NCBI RefSeq assembly: GCF_002760435.1
Contig: NZ_AUUU01000043.1
Coordinates: 1 to 64,000, forward strand
Direction of reading: 5' to 3'
DNA length: 64,000 nt
Origin: Clostridium sp. LS
GTDB lineage: Bacteria; Bacillota; Clostridia; Clostridiales; Clostridiaceae
Shown here: positions 46,154 through 54,217 of the stretch, one piece after another
Position numbering within the stretch: position 1 is the stretch's first letter
How the letters are laid out: the number at the start of each line of letters is the position of its first letter
Translations under genes and position numbers: made by a program
Notes under the pieces: model-generated
Told to the model about the DNA's origin: nothing
What the model saw: the letters and a program-made list of their open reading frames with translations, nothing else
The model's database searches: none

Positions 46154-46267
46154 TATAATTATTTATAGAGATAATTTAACGTTTTTCATAAATATTTACC
46201 CTTATAAATATATAAAAAATAAGAGAAGCATGCATAATTACCCCTATGCATGCTTCTCTTATTTTTT
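46154..46267 (+). ncRNA. Candidate small RNA, copy C
   Basis: TTGTCA...TGACA (46126-46142), 11 bp, TATAAT (46154-46159), 22 bp, then TTTTTCATAAATATTTACCC. The ~105-nt predicted transcript ends in a perfect 23-bp stem (46214-46236 / 46245-46267) with loop ATTACCCC and a T run in the stem end. The hairpin is 12 bp past the serS stop and probably terminates serS on the other strand. Confidence 0.6.
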
Positions 46268-46279
46268 ATCTAAGCTTAA

Positions 46280-47557
46280 TTATTTAATTATAGTCATACC
46301 ACCCATATATGGTTGCAATGCAACTGGAATATTTACTGAACCATCTTCGTTCAAGTTATTTTCTAAAAATGCAATAAGCATTCTTGGTGGAGCTACTACT
46401 GTATTGTTTAATGTATGAGCAAAATATTTTCCATCGTTGCCGTCAACACGAATTTTTAAACGGCGGGCTTGTGCATCACCTAAATTAGAACAGCTTCCTA
46501 CTTCGAAGTATTTCTTTTGTCTTGGAGACCAAGCTTCTACGTCCACTGATTTTACTTTTAAATCTGCTAAATCACCTGAACAACATTCTAAAGTCCTTAC
46601 TGGTATATCTAAAGAACGGAATAAATCTACTGTATCTTTCCACATTTTATCATACCACTTCATGCTGTCTTCTGGTTTACATACAACAATCATTTCTTGT
46701 TTTTCAAATTGGTGAATTCTATATACTCCTCTTTCTTCTATACCATGAGCACCTTTTTCTTTTCTAAAGCAAGGTGAGTAACTAGTTAAAGTTTGAGGAA
46801 GTGCAGTTTCAGGTAATATTGTATCTATAAACTTACCAATCATTGAATGCTCGCTTGTTCCGATTAAGTATAAATCTTCACCTTCAATTTTATACATCAT
46901 AGCATCCATTTCTGCGAAACTCATAACACCAGTCACAACTTGGCTACGAATCATAAAAGGTGGAATGCAATATGTAAATCCTCTATCTATCATAAAGTCT
47001 CTAGCATAAGAAATTACTGCTGAATGAAGTCTAGCTATATTTCCCATTAAATAATAAAAACCATTACCAGCTACTTTTCTAGCGCTATCTAAATCAATAC
47101 CACTTAATTTTTCCATTATATCTGTATGATATGGAATTTCAAAATCTGGAACAACAGGTTCACCAAATTTTTCCACTTCTACATTTTCACTATCATCTTT
47201 ACCAATTGGAACACTTGGGTCTATTATGTTTGGAATAGTCATCATGATAGTTTTAACTTTTTCTTCTAATTCTTTTTCTTTAACGTCTAACTCAGCCATT
47301 CTTTCTGAATCAGCATTAACTTTTTTCTTAATTTCCTCAGCTTCTTCTTTTTTACCTTGAGCCATTAAGCTCCCAATTTGTTTTGATAACTTATTTCTAT
47401 CAGCCCTTAAAGCTTCTACTTCTTGCTTAACTTTTCTAAGTTCAATATCCAATTCTAATACTTCATCAACTAAACCTAACTTACTATCTTGAAACTTGTT
47501 TTTTATGTTTTGCTTTACAATCTCTGGATTTTCCCTTACGAATTTAATGTCTAACAT
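46280..47557 (-). CDS. serS: Seryl-tRNA synthetase
   Basis: 425-residue class II synthetase. The long N-terminal antiparallel coiled coil (about 25-105, KQVEALRADRNKLSKQIGSL...) grips the tRNA-Ser long arm. Then motif 2 SPCFRKEKGAHGIEERGVYRIHQFEKQEM (near 255-285) and motif 3 NNTVVAPPRMLIAFLENN. It charges tRNA-Ser and selenocysteine tRNA. A T-box leader with UGGC (discriminator G, as in tRNA-Ser) precedes it. The ATG has CCAGGAGG upstream. Confidence 0.96.
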   Translation of the reverse strand: MLDIKFVRENPEIVKQNIKNKFQDSKLGLVDEVLELDIELRKVKQEVEALRADRNKLSKQIGSLMAQGKKEEAEEIKKKVNADSERMAELDVKEKELEEKVKTIMMTIPNIIDPSVPIGKDDSENVEVEKFGEPVVPDFEIPYHTDIMEKLSGIDLDSARKVAGNGFYYLMGNIARLHSAVISYARDFMIDRGFTYCIPPFMIRSQVVTGVMSFAEMDAMMYKIEGEDLYLIGTSEHSMIGKFIDTILPETALPQTLTSYSPCFRKEKGAHGIEERGVYRIHQFEKQEMIVVCKPEDSMKWYDKMWKDTVDLFRSLDIPVRTLECCSGDLADLKVKSVDVEAWSPRQKKYFEVGSCSNLGDAQARRLKIRVDGNDGKYFAHTLNNTVVAPPRMLIAFLENNLNEDGSVNIPVALQPYMGGMTIIK

Positions 47558-47599
47558 TTCATTACCTCCTGGTTAAATATAAATTATTATAATGAATTA

Positions 47600-47875
47600 A
47601 AAAATAAAAAACCGCCCCAAATATATAAACATATATACTTGGGACGGAATAATCCGCGTTGCCACCCAAATTGCTGATAAATATAAATCAGCCACTTCAT
47701 TAGTAATATAGAGGTTACTACCCTTTATATTTAGGCACAAGTATTAATTGCGCTTTATCACATACAGCTCCAAAAGTGGAAAGACTTAACCTTTCACCGA
47801 TTCTCACCAACCATCGGCTCTCTGAAGAAATTTATAAATCGTAGTTTTTATCATCGCTGTCTATACATATATCAT
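47600..47875 (-). promoter_or_regulatory. T-box leader of serS
   Basis: Stem I features AGAGAGCC and GGTTGGTGAGAATC (about 47800-47823), then the core TTGGGTGGCAACGCGG (about 47652-47670). The terminator CCGTCCCAA / TTGGGGCGG ends with TTTTTTATTTTTT at about 47600-47612. UGGC requires a discriminator G, matching tRNA-Ser and differing from the UGGU of the two other T-boxes in this window. Confidence 0.92.
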
Positions 47876-47883
47876 ATAATACT

Positions 47884-47912
47884 ATTATATATGCATTTAT
47901 ACTAATTTTCAA
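47884..47912 (-). promoter_or_regulatory. Promoter of the serS T-box transcript
   Basis: TTGAAA (47907-47912) and TATAAT (47884-47889), spacer 17 bp, minus strand. Confidence 0.7.
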
Positions 47913-47937
47913 GTATTTGCTTGTCCTTGAATCTATA

Positions 47938-48142
47938 AGGCATATGAAAATAAATAACAAGTCCAAAGTTGCCATAAAGGTTCATCATATGCAGCATAGC
48001 TGCTTCTTTCTAATGTGTATATTTTTCATCAGGCAAGGAGACGAATTGCCCTCATAGCGAGCCTATTAGGTCATCAATTTGCCGACGCAGGATGATGGAA
48101 AATAGGCTGGCAAATGAGCTTGTTATTTATTTGATTGTGCCT
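47938..48142. mobile_element. MITE-like 205-bp element with terminal inverted repeats
   Basis: 24-bp ends match in inverted orientation at 19 of 24 positions: AGGCA-5 variable-AAATAAATAACAAG at the left (47938-47961) and the complement at the right (48119-48142). TA(A) flanks both sides as a possible target duplication. No ORF inside; the interior is visibly richer in GC than its surroundings. No transposase is present, so it would be non-autonomous. It could instead be a structured RNA. Confidence 0.5.
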
Positions 48143-48152
48143 AACCATTAAT

Positions 48153-48806
48153 CTAATTAGTTATGCACTCGTTAACAAATTTGAAACCTTCTTTAATGGT
48201 TCTGTGTTTTAGTATCTTTACATCAAAATCAAATAGCTTATAAACAAGTTGTACACAATACCCTATTCCAAGTGCAGTAACAAGTGTTCCAATTCCAACA
48301 AATCCTCCCAACATCCAACCAATAACTAAAGCTCCTGCTTCTATAAAAAATCTTATTATACTTACTGGTTTACCTGTAAGTTTTACTAATGCAATCATAA
48401 GACCATCTCTAGGACCACAACCCATTTCACAACCTATATAAAAATAGCTGCCTAAGGCTGTAACAAACAAACTACCTAACATCATAAGTGTGCCAGTAAA
48501 TAAGTTATTACAAACTGGAATAATCTTAGTATATATTATAAGATCTATAAAACATCCGATTACTATCATATTTGCAATTGTTCCTAATCCAACTTTGAGA
48601 CCAAGCATGCTTGTTATTATAACAATAATTACTCCTACAGCAATGCTTGCTTGTCCAATAGTTAATCCTGTTATATTTGTTAATCCTTGATGGAATACAT
48701 CCCATGGACTTAATCCCAAATGTGAATTAAGTGCCATAACAGTTCCACATGCACACAATAAAAATCCGAATGTAATTCTAATTATAAGACTAAATAATTT
48801 CTTCAT
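48153..48806 (-). CDS. YczE/YyaS/YitT-family membrane protein
   Basis: 217 residues, five to six hydrophobic helices. The opening RITFGFLLCACGTVMALNSHLGLSPWDVFHQGLTNITGLTIGQASI is the family signature, and GCEMGCGPRDGLMIALVKLTGKPVSIIRFFIEAGALVIGWMLGG the second repeat. The function of this family is unsettled (YczE affects surfactin production in Bacillus). Its stop is 11 bp from the MITE-like element, so insertion there may have replaced its terminator. Confidence 0.82.
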   Translation of the reverse strand: MKKLFSLIIRITFGFLLCACGTVMALNSHLGLSPWDVFHQGLTNITGLTIGQASIAVGVIIVIITSMLGLKVGLGTIANMIVIGCFIDLIIYTKIIPVCNNLFTGTLMMLGSLFVTALGSYFYIGCEMGCGPRDGLMIALVKLTGKPVSIIRFFIEAGALVIGWMLGGFVGIGTLVTALGIGYCVQLVYKLFDFDVKILKHRTIKEGFKFVNECITN

Positions 48807-49170
48807 GATTCTCCTTTTCTTTTAATAAAGTAATCTTTTTAATTGTAAAGTAGTAAATATTTTCAGGACTTAAAAATCAAATAATAATTTGCACTAAAAA
48901 CTGATACCAATTAATTTTTAATCAATAGTCAGTGTACATTAAACTAGTTGAAAATTCAATTCCATTTAATTACCTAAATCTTTCGATAAAACGAGTTCAT
49001 CTATTACTATTAGAGATTATGATTAGAAGCCTTAGACATACACATTATTTTCTTTTATCAAAAGCTTTGGATAATATAGTATCCTGTAATAGTTTTTTGT
49101 ATAAACTCACAAAACTTACTTAATAATATTTTAAATTCAAACTTGTCACAAATTTGACACATAGCCATAC

Positions 49171-49278
49171 TATAATAAATTTAAAAGATTGATAAAATTT
49201 TTTTCATAAATATTTATCCCGTTAAATATAAAGTGATAAAGAGTAGCATGTGCATTACCCCTGCACATGCTACTCTTT
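49171..49278 (+). ncRNA. Candidate small RNA, copy D
   Basis: TTGTCA...TTGACA (49143-49159), 11 bp, TATAAT (49171-49176), 23 bp, then TTTTTCATAAATATTTATCCC. The ~100-nt transcript ends in a perfect 17-bp stem (49238-49254 / 49262-49278) with loop TTACCCC and CTCTTTTTT. It converges on the MarR gene, 26 bp away. The rest of the gap 48807-49142 contains no convincing gene. Confidence 0.6.
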
Positions 49279-49304
49279 TTTCTATGGAAAGTTATAATAA
49301 CCAT

Positions 49305-49736
49305 CTAACTTTCTATCCAATCTTCTCTCAGATATCTTTTTAACATTTCAACATTTTTGCGTCCTATATTTTTAGAAATATGCTCTTCTATTCGTTCTTT
49401 AAGCTTTATCATTTCGTTGCAGTATTCTTCACCTTTTTCAGTTAGAGATATTAACTTATCGCGTTTATTTCCTTCAATTGATGTCATTTTAATATATCCT
49501 TCATCAATGAGCTTTTTTGCACATTTGTGAACTGCCTGCCTTGATATATTCATCATCCTAGCACTCTCTGCCATTGTCATATTTTTTATTTCCAACATTC
49601 CTAGCATATGTGCTTCAGTATCTGTTATTTCATTTCCATTATTTTTCATCCATAATTCCATAACTTCTCTTCTAAGTTTTTTATGCTTTAAACTTACTAA
49701 ATCTATTAGATTTAACCCACTTATATAATCATCCAT
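49305..49736 (-). CDS. MarR-family transcriptional regulator
   Basis: 143 residues. The winged-helix core EAHMLGMLEIKNMTMAESARMMNISRQAVHKCAKKLIDEGYIKMTSIEGNKRDKLISLTEKGEEY spans about 42-105, with dimerisation helices at both ends. It probably represses the divergent DUF2798 gene (and itself), whose promoter is bracketed by two TTGTAA...TTGACA dyads. No Cys or redox-type residues stand out, so the signal is unknown. Confidence 0.85.
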   Translation of the reverse strand: MDDYISGLNLIDLVSLKHKKLRREVMELWMKNNGNEITDTEAHMLGMLEIKNMTMAESARMMNISRQAVHKCAKKLIDEGYIKMTSIEGNKRDKLISLTEKGEEYCNEMIKLKERIEEHISKNIGRKNVEMLKRYLREDWIES

Positions 49737-49889
49737 TACTAAATCTCCTCTTACTTTCTAATACTTACTACTATACTACACAGTATTTCATATTGCCATA
49801 ATATCCTTTTTACATATTCATTTTATCCGTAATCTTAATAACTTTATAACCGTGTTAATAACTATTCATGAAAATTAAATGCAATGTCA

Positions 49890-49952
49890 TTGTAAACCAA
49901 GTTGACACTTTATATTCAATATTGTATACTTAATTGTAATCTTAGTTGACAA
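49890..49952 (+). promoter_or_regulatory. DUF2798 promoter with two MarR-type operators
   Basis: TTGACA (49902-49907) and TATACT (49925-49930), spacer 17 bp. Operator 1 TTGTAAACCAAGTTGACA (49890-49907) covers the -35; operator 2 TTGTAATCTTAGTTGACAA (49934-49952) lies over the transcript start. Same half-sites, centres about 44 bp apart. Confidence 0.65.
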
Positions 49953-49977
49953 TTTTATTTATAAAAGGAGATTTGAA

Positions 49978-50433
49978 ATGGGAAAAAATAAAAAAGAAAA
50001 TTTCGTATTTACACTAATTTGTTGCACGTTAATGGTTTTAGGAATGACTATATATAATGTTATTCTAAGAAATGGATTAAGTAGTTCTATTACAACAGAT
50101 GTTGTAATAGGGTTCCTTCCTATTTTTTGTATAGCTTTAATTGTAGATTGGTTTTTAGTTGGTAAAATTGCGAAATCAATTGTATCTAAATTGGTGAATC
50201 ACGATTCTCCAATCATAAAAAAAATCCTACTTACATCCTTTTTTATGGTATGTGGTATGTGTTTTTCTTTATCTTTAATAACATTAATAATTCACCAAGG
50301 TATATCACGTGAACTCCCTCTTAATTTTGCTATAACTTTAATAAGAAATTTTATATGCGCCTTGCCACTTCAACTTATAATTGTCGGTCCAATTGCAAGA
50401 GCAATATTCTTTAAATTATATCCTGCTATCTAA
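49978..50433 (+). CDS. DUF2798 membrane protein
   Basis: 151 residues in four hydrophobic helices arranged as two DUF2798-type repeats (NFVFTLICCTLMVLGMTIYNVILRNGL..., then ILLTSFFMVCGMCFSLSLITLIIHQGI...), each ending in an IVDWFLVGKIAKSI / IVGPIARAIFFKL motif. Function unknown; the MarR neighbour suggests induction by a small molecule. GGAG lies 8 bp before the ATG. Confidence 0.8.
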   Translation: MGKNKKENFVFTLICCTLMVLGMTIYNVILRNGLSSSITTDVVIGFLPIFCIALIVDWFLVGKIAKSIVSKLVNHDSPIIKKILLTSFFMVCGMCFSLSLITLIIHQGISRELPLNFAITLIRNFICALPLQLIIVGPIARAIFFKLYPAI

Positions 50434-50510
50434 ATAAAAATTTTAATATTTTGAAAATAGGTACTCATGGTACAACATGGATAAAAACAGATTTTAATAT
50501 TAATGATAAG

Positions 50511-53027
50511 TTATAAACTACAAATTTTATAGTTTGAAGGAAAAGCCATTGGCTTTTCCTTCGTTTTTTGTCTAACATTTTCTTTTATTAATTCCATGAA
50601 TACTTCAGGCACAACTATTCTTACATTGGAATTTTCCCTAAGTTTATTTATAACTTCTTCAACATTACTCACATCTTTACTCCAAACATGTACATAAACA
50701 AAAGAATAGGCTTCAGGGCTATGTACATTTACTTGACCTGAGTTAATTCTATCATTTATATTCTTCACTAACTCATCTTCACTCTCCAATGAATTCCATA
50801 GTAAATCTCTACACGAAACGATAGGCTTATTATTGGACCATACAATTTTTCCTTGATAATTATCATGCTTTATATAATCAAGATAAAATAACCCAGAGAT
50901 ATTAGGCATTTCAGTAAACTTGTTCCAAAGATTAATATTATAAAAAGAAGAATCATCTATTACTGCTACATACTTTTCTTGCACTGCCCCCATATAATTA
51001 TTTAATGAATTGATATATTTACTTAATTTATTTTTAGCAAATTTACTTGGATACATGTATCCATTACCTGAAGGAGAAACTATAAAGTTATTATGTACAT
51101 TTCCGCTACCTATGCTTCTATAATACATTTTAAAAACAGTTGGTGCCAAATAATATAATGCTGGACTCATGGACCAGCCTAAGGAAAGCTTATCCCTATT
51201 AGAATAACCAAACCACTTTGTAGAAGTGTAATTTGTTCCTAGATTCCATTGCAAATTATCTCCATCAGACATTATAAATGTTACATAATGAACATTTTCT
51301 TCTTTGGGAATTGACATTGATGATACTGCTTCTAAAGGAATTGATGGAAAAGAACTCAATGTAGACAAATTATATGCCCAGTCTGCTGCAACAATGCTTA
51401 CACCACATTTTGAAGCTGTGCTTACATTAATATGTTCATCAGGTCCCCATCCCAGACAAATAGCATTTCCTTTCATTGATGAAAAGATCTTTTCTCTGAG
51501 AGTAGTTTTTTGAGCACTATCTTCGTAAAATACCAAGGACTTAGTCATTATGGCATAATCTCTTAATGGATCAATTCTTTCTGGAGATAGTTCTATTACC
51601 GTTGAATGGTTTAATCCATTGTTCCATAAATTATTATATGCCCAGCTTTCATCAGTATTTCTGCAATCTCCTTTCATTTTTATATCATGTTCCTTTACTT
51701 TAGCCTCTAAAACTTCGTCTATTATTATGGACTTACTTAAGGCTGCGAGAGAACATGCATTATTTATTGATGGATCTTTCGGTATTTTATTACTATAAAG
51801 TATATATCCTTCTATGTAGTCTTTGTACATATTTAGCAGTTGCCAAGGATCTGAGATCATATTATAAGATATGTTATAATTATTTATTAAATCTTCTAAC
51901 CATATTTTATAATCAGGCTGAGAAGAATTTAAGGTATATATTTGAAAAGAACAATGGCTGTTGACCAACCCTTGAAGGCTGGCTACCATTGTTCTTTCAC
52001 TTGGCGTAATTGAATCTAAAGAAATAACACATAATGATTTAGGCATTTCTGCATTCTTTATATATGCGGAAGTTTTATTTAAGGATAAAGCTTTTTTAAA
52101 CTCTATTGAAGCACTGGTAACTGCAGTTTTATTCCATTCACTCCACTTTAAATTGAAAGAATTTCCATTCGCCTTGCAATAATCATAAAATTTATTTAAG
52201 AAAGAAACTTTTTCTTTATTGTTATAAAAAGAACTAATATTTTTTTCATCAAAACCCGCTAAAGCTAATTGTCTCTTTATTATTTCATCTACATTAACTT
52301 CCTTATAATTTTTTATCATATCATACATAATCATAAAAAGAGTTGTTCTTCCTACACCTTCTTTACAATGAAAATGCAGCCAGGAATTTTTAGGTTGAGT
52401 TTTAACAAAGTCTATAAAGTAATCAACCATATCATCTGAAGGTATTCCACCATCTCTGACAGTTATTCGATTATATAATAAATCTTTAGTCTTAACTAAT
52501 TCATTTTCATCTTGAACCTTTGTTGGCACAATAATTTTTCCAGGGTGATTATAAAATGTTATTGGAATATTTAATTTTATACTTTTTAACTTACTAGTTT
52601 CATCTTCTAAAACTTGTTCCCTTGTTAATCCTTCATTAGCATTATTTTTTGAATTTGCCCAGCTTACTGCAAATCCATTAATAAATCCATGTGATTCCTG
52701 CCTTAAATCCACCACAGTTATTGGCAATGAGGTTCCTATAGCTTTCACTAAAATAGGAAGATTATATTCTGAAAATTGCTGACTTCCAGAAATATTTAGT
52801 TGCTCCACCCCCTTAAGATTTAAATCCTTATTGTCCTGTATAGTTGATAAATCTGATGTTTTTCGAAAGTTTTTAGGAAGGACATCATTATAATCTAATG
52901 AGTCTAAAATAAGGTGTACATTATTTTCCTCAGCAGCTTTAGTTATAATAGTATTATTTGCTGTAAAGGATAAAAAAATAACTATGGTCAATATTAATGC
53001 AAAGAAACTTTTTAATTTTCTATTCAA
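50511..53027 (-). CDS. Secreted PTP-like phytase domain fused to a GxGYxYP domain
   Basis: 838 residues. Signal peptide to about 32. Residues about 50-290 form a PTP-like domain: the P-loop HCKEGVGRTT (220-229; Cys221, Arg227) matches cysteine phytases, and VVDLRQESHGFINGFAVSW (near 105-123) matches their N-terminal block. From about 328 on is a GxGYxYP-type region, with YVTFIMSDGDNLQWNLG (near 581-597) and SPSGNGYMYP (651-660). The first part would dephosphorylate inositol phosphates or phosphoproteins outside the cell; the second is often found near glycan-active enzymes, role unknown. The fusion is unusual. The last ~20 codons lie in the terminator of the convergent DUF2798 gene. Confidence 0.8.
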   Translation of the reverse strand: MNRKLKSFFALILTIVIFLSFTANNTIITKAAEENNVHLILDSLDYNDVLPKNFRKTSDLSTIQDNKDLNLKGVEQLNISGSQQFSEYNLPILVKAIGTSLPITVVDLRQESHGFINGFAVSWANSKNNANEGLTREQVLEDETSKLKSIKLNIPITFYNHPGKIIVPTKVQDENELVKTKDLLYNRITVRDGGIPSDDMVDYFIDFVKTQPKNSWLHFHCKEGVGRTTLFMIMYDMIKNYKEVNVDEIIKRQLALAGFDEKNISSFYNNKEKVSFLNKFYDYCKANGNSFNLKWSEWNKTAVTSASIEFKKALSLNKTSAYIKNAEMPKSLCVISLDSITPSERTMVASLQGLVNSHCSFQIYTLNSSQPDYKIWLEDLINNYNISYNMISDPWQLLNMYKDYIEGYILYSNKIPKDPSINNACSLAALSKSIIIDEVLEAKVKEHDIKMKGDCRNTDESWAYNNLWNNGLNHSTVIELSPERIDPLRDYAIMTKSLVFYEDSAQKTTLREKIFSSMKGNAICLGWGPDEHINVSTASKCGVSIVAADWAYNLSTLSSFPSIPLEAVSSMSIPKEENVHYVTFIMSDGDNLQWNLGTNYTSTKWFGYSNRDKLSLGWSMSPALYYLAPTVFKMYYRSIGSGNVHNNFIVSPSGNGYMYPSKFAKNKLSKYINSLNNYMGAVQEKYVAVIDDSSFYNINLWNKFTEMPNISGLFYLDYIKHDNYQGKIVWSNNKPIVSCRDLLWNSLESEDELVKNINDRINSGQVNVHSPEAYSFVYVHVWSKDVSNVEEVINKLRENSNVRIVVPEVFMELIKENVRQKTKEKPMAFPSNYKICSL
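50536..50570 (+). terminator. DUF2798 terminator embedded in the 3' end of the PTP gene
   Basis: GAAGGAAAAGCC pairs perfectly with GGCTTTTCCTTC over a 3-nt centre, followed by GTTTTTTG on the plus strand. The same bases encode KTKEKPMAFPSN of the opposite gene. Confidence 0.75.
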
Positions 53028-53329
53028 TTTTTCTCACTTCCTTTATGATAAAGTAAACTTTATGTTTCCTAACCATAGTATAAGATAGTAAAATCACTTC
53101 TATTCAAGTTATTTATGGTATACCTTGTGCAATTTTCCACCACTACATTTAAGTTAAAATATATTATTAAATAAATGTGAGTTCTCATATTATGATAACT
53201 ATAGTAAAAACGTTCTTAAGAAGTATTCGAAATTTCACTAAAACGAACATAATATTAATGAAAATATAATTAGAACATTAAGCCTTAAATGTAATATATT
53301 ATAATATAGTAGTTTTTTGAGGTGAAAAT

Positions 53330-53983
53330 ATGCCACGGAAGCGGAATCAAAGTAGGAGTAGCGGCCAAAGTCAGAATCAAAACCCCAATCAAAGTCAAAA
53401 CCAGGACCAAGGCCAAACTCAAAATCAAGGGCCAAACCAAGGACAAAATCAAGGACCAAATGCTGGTGTATTTTTTACTGGTAATGATATATTAGATTTA
53501 GAATTAATAGAAATAGAAATAGCTGCAACATATGTTGATATATTTTCATCTTTACTTGGTCTTGTTGCAGCGCGACAAGCTGAGCAGCTTATAATTCAAA
53601 AGGCAATGCAGCCCCAGCAACAAAACCAACAACAGAATACAAACACAAATACAAATACAAATCAAAATCAGAACCAAAATCAGGATCAGCAGCAACAGAA
53701 TCAGGATCAGCAACAGCAGGATACTACTATTCATCCAACTCCAAGTGAATTAGGTACTTTTGCTAGTTGCCTTGGTGTATTTACCATACTTATTTATACT
53801 AGAGTTGCATTTATCAGACTTAATGAAATAAATGATATGATTCAAAAACACCAAACCAATTTCACGATTGGCCCTAATATAAATATAACTCTTGTTTTCT
53901 TATATTCTGTTATTGGTAATCTTTTAAGAACAATTGGGGCTATTCAAAGGGTAAATGAAGAGGCAGAGATAATTATTTTCTAA
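53330..53983 (+). CDS. Q/N-rich low-complexity protein with two hydrophobic regions
   Basis: 217 residues. Two Gln/Asn tracts (about 6-44, QN-Gly/Pro repeats; and 94-130, Q/N/T/D repeats) alternate with two amphipathic or hydrophobic regions (46-92 and 135-217; GTFASCLGVFTILIYTRVAFI and NITLVFLYSVIGNLLRTIGAIQ). A basic MPRKR start and no signal peptide. GAGGTG lies 6 bp upstream of the ATG. I do not recognise the family; Q/N composition suggests self-assembly, as in some spore-coat or prion-like proteins, but this is inference. The 300-bp upstream gap (53028-53329) shows no other gene. Confidence 0.65.
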   Translation: MPRKRNQSRSSGQSQNQNPNQSQNQDQGQTQNQGPNQGQNQGPNAGVFFTGNDILDLELIEIEIAATYVDIFSSLLGLVAARQAEQLIIQKAMQPQQQNQQQNTNTNTNTNQNQNQNQDQQQQNQDQQQQDTTIHPTPSELGTFASCLGVFTILIYTRVAFIRLNEINDMIQKHQTNFTIGPNINITLVFLYSVIGNLLRTIGAIQRVNEEAEIIIF

Positions 53984-54054
53984 TTAAAAGTCATAATATA
54001 ACAATTTATATAAATTCATTTAATATTACTTCATTCCAAAAATAGTATATAAAT

Positions 54055-54113
54055 TAGAGGCAGTAATATAATAGTTTTATGTAAAGAATAATACTATTAT
54101 ATTACTGCCTCTA
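54055..54113 (+). terminator. Very long hairpin terminator of the Q/N-rich gene
   Basis: A perfect 20-bp stem beginning TAGAGGCAGTAATA with a 19-nt loop, 70 bp after the stop codon. T-rich sequence follows. Confidence 0.65.
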
Positions 54114-54217
54114 AATTTATATTTAATTGTTGCTTAATTATGTTATTTGTAGAAAATGTTGTTTCGCTGTGTTATATTATTATTATAACATTACTAATGA
54201 AATATGGAGGTATTATA

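Noticed and set aside
48932..49123. 63-codon plus-strand ORF upstream of small-RNA copy D
   Set aside because: No ribosome site, Leu/Ile-rich translation typical of random AT-rich sequence, no recognisable motif.
53552..53734. Minus-strand ORF of Leu/Ile/Val repeats
   Set aside because: It is the antisense of the CAA/AAT repeats in the Q/N-rich gene.
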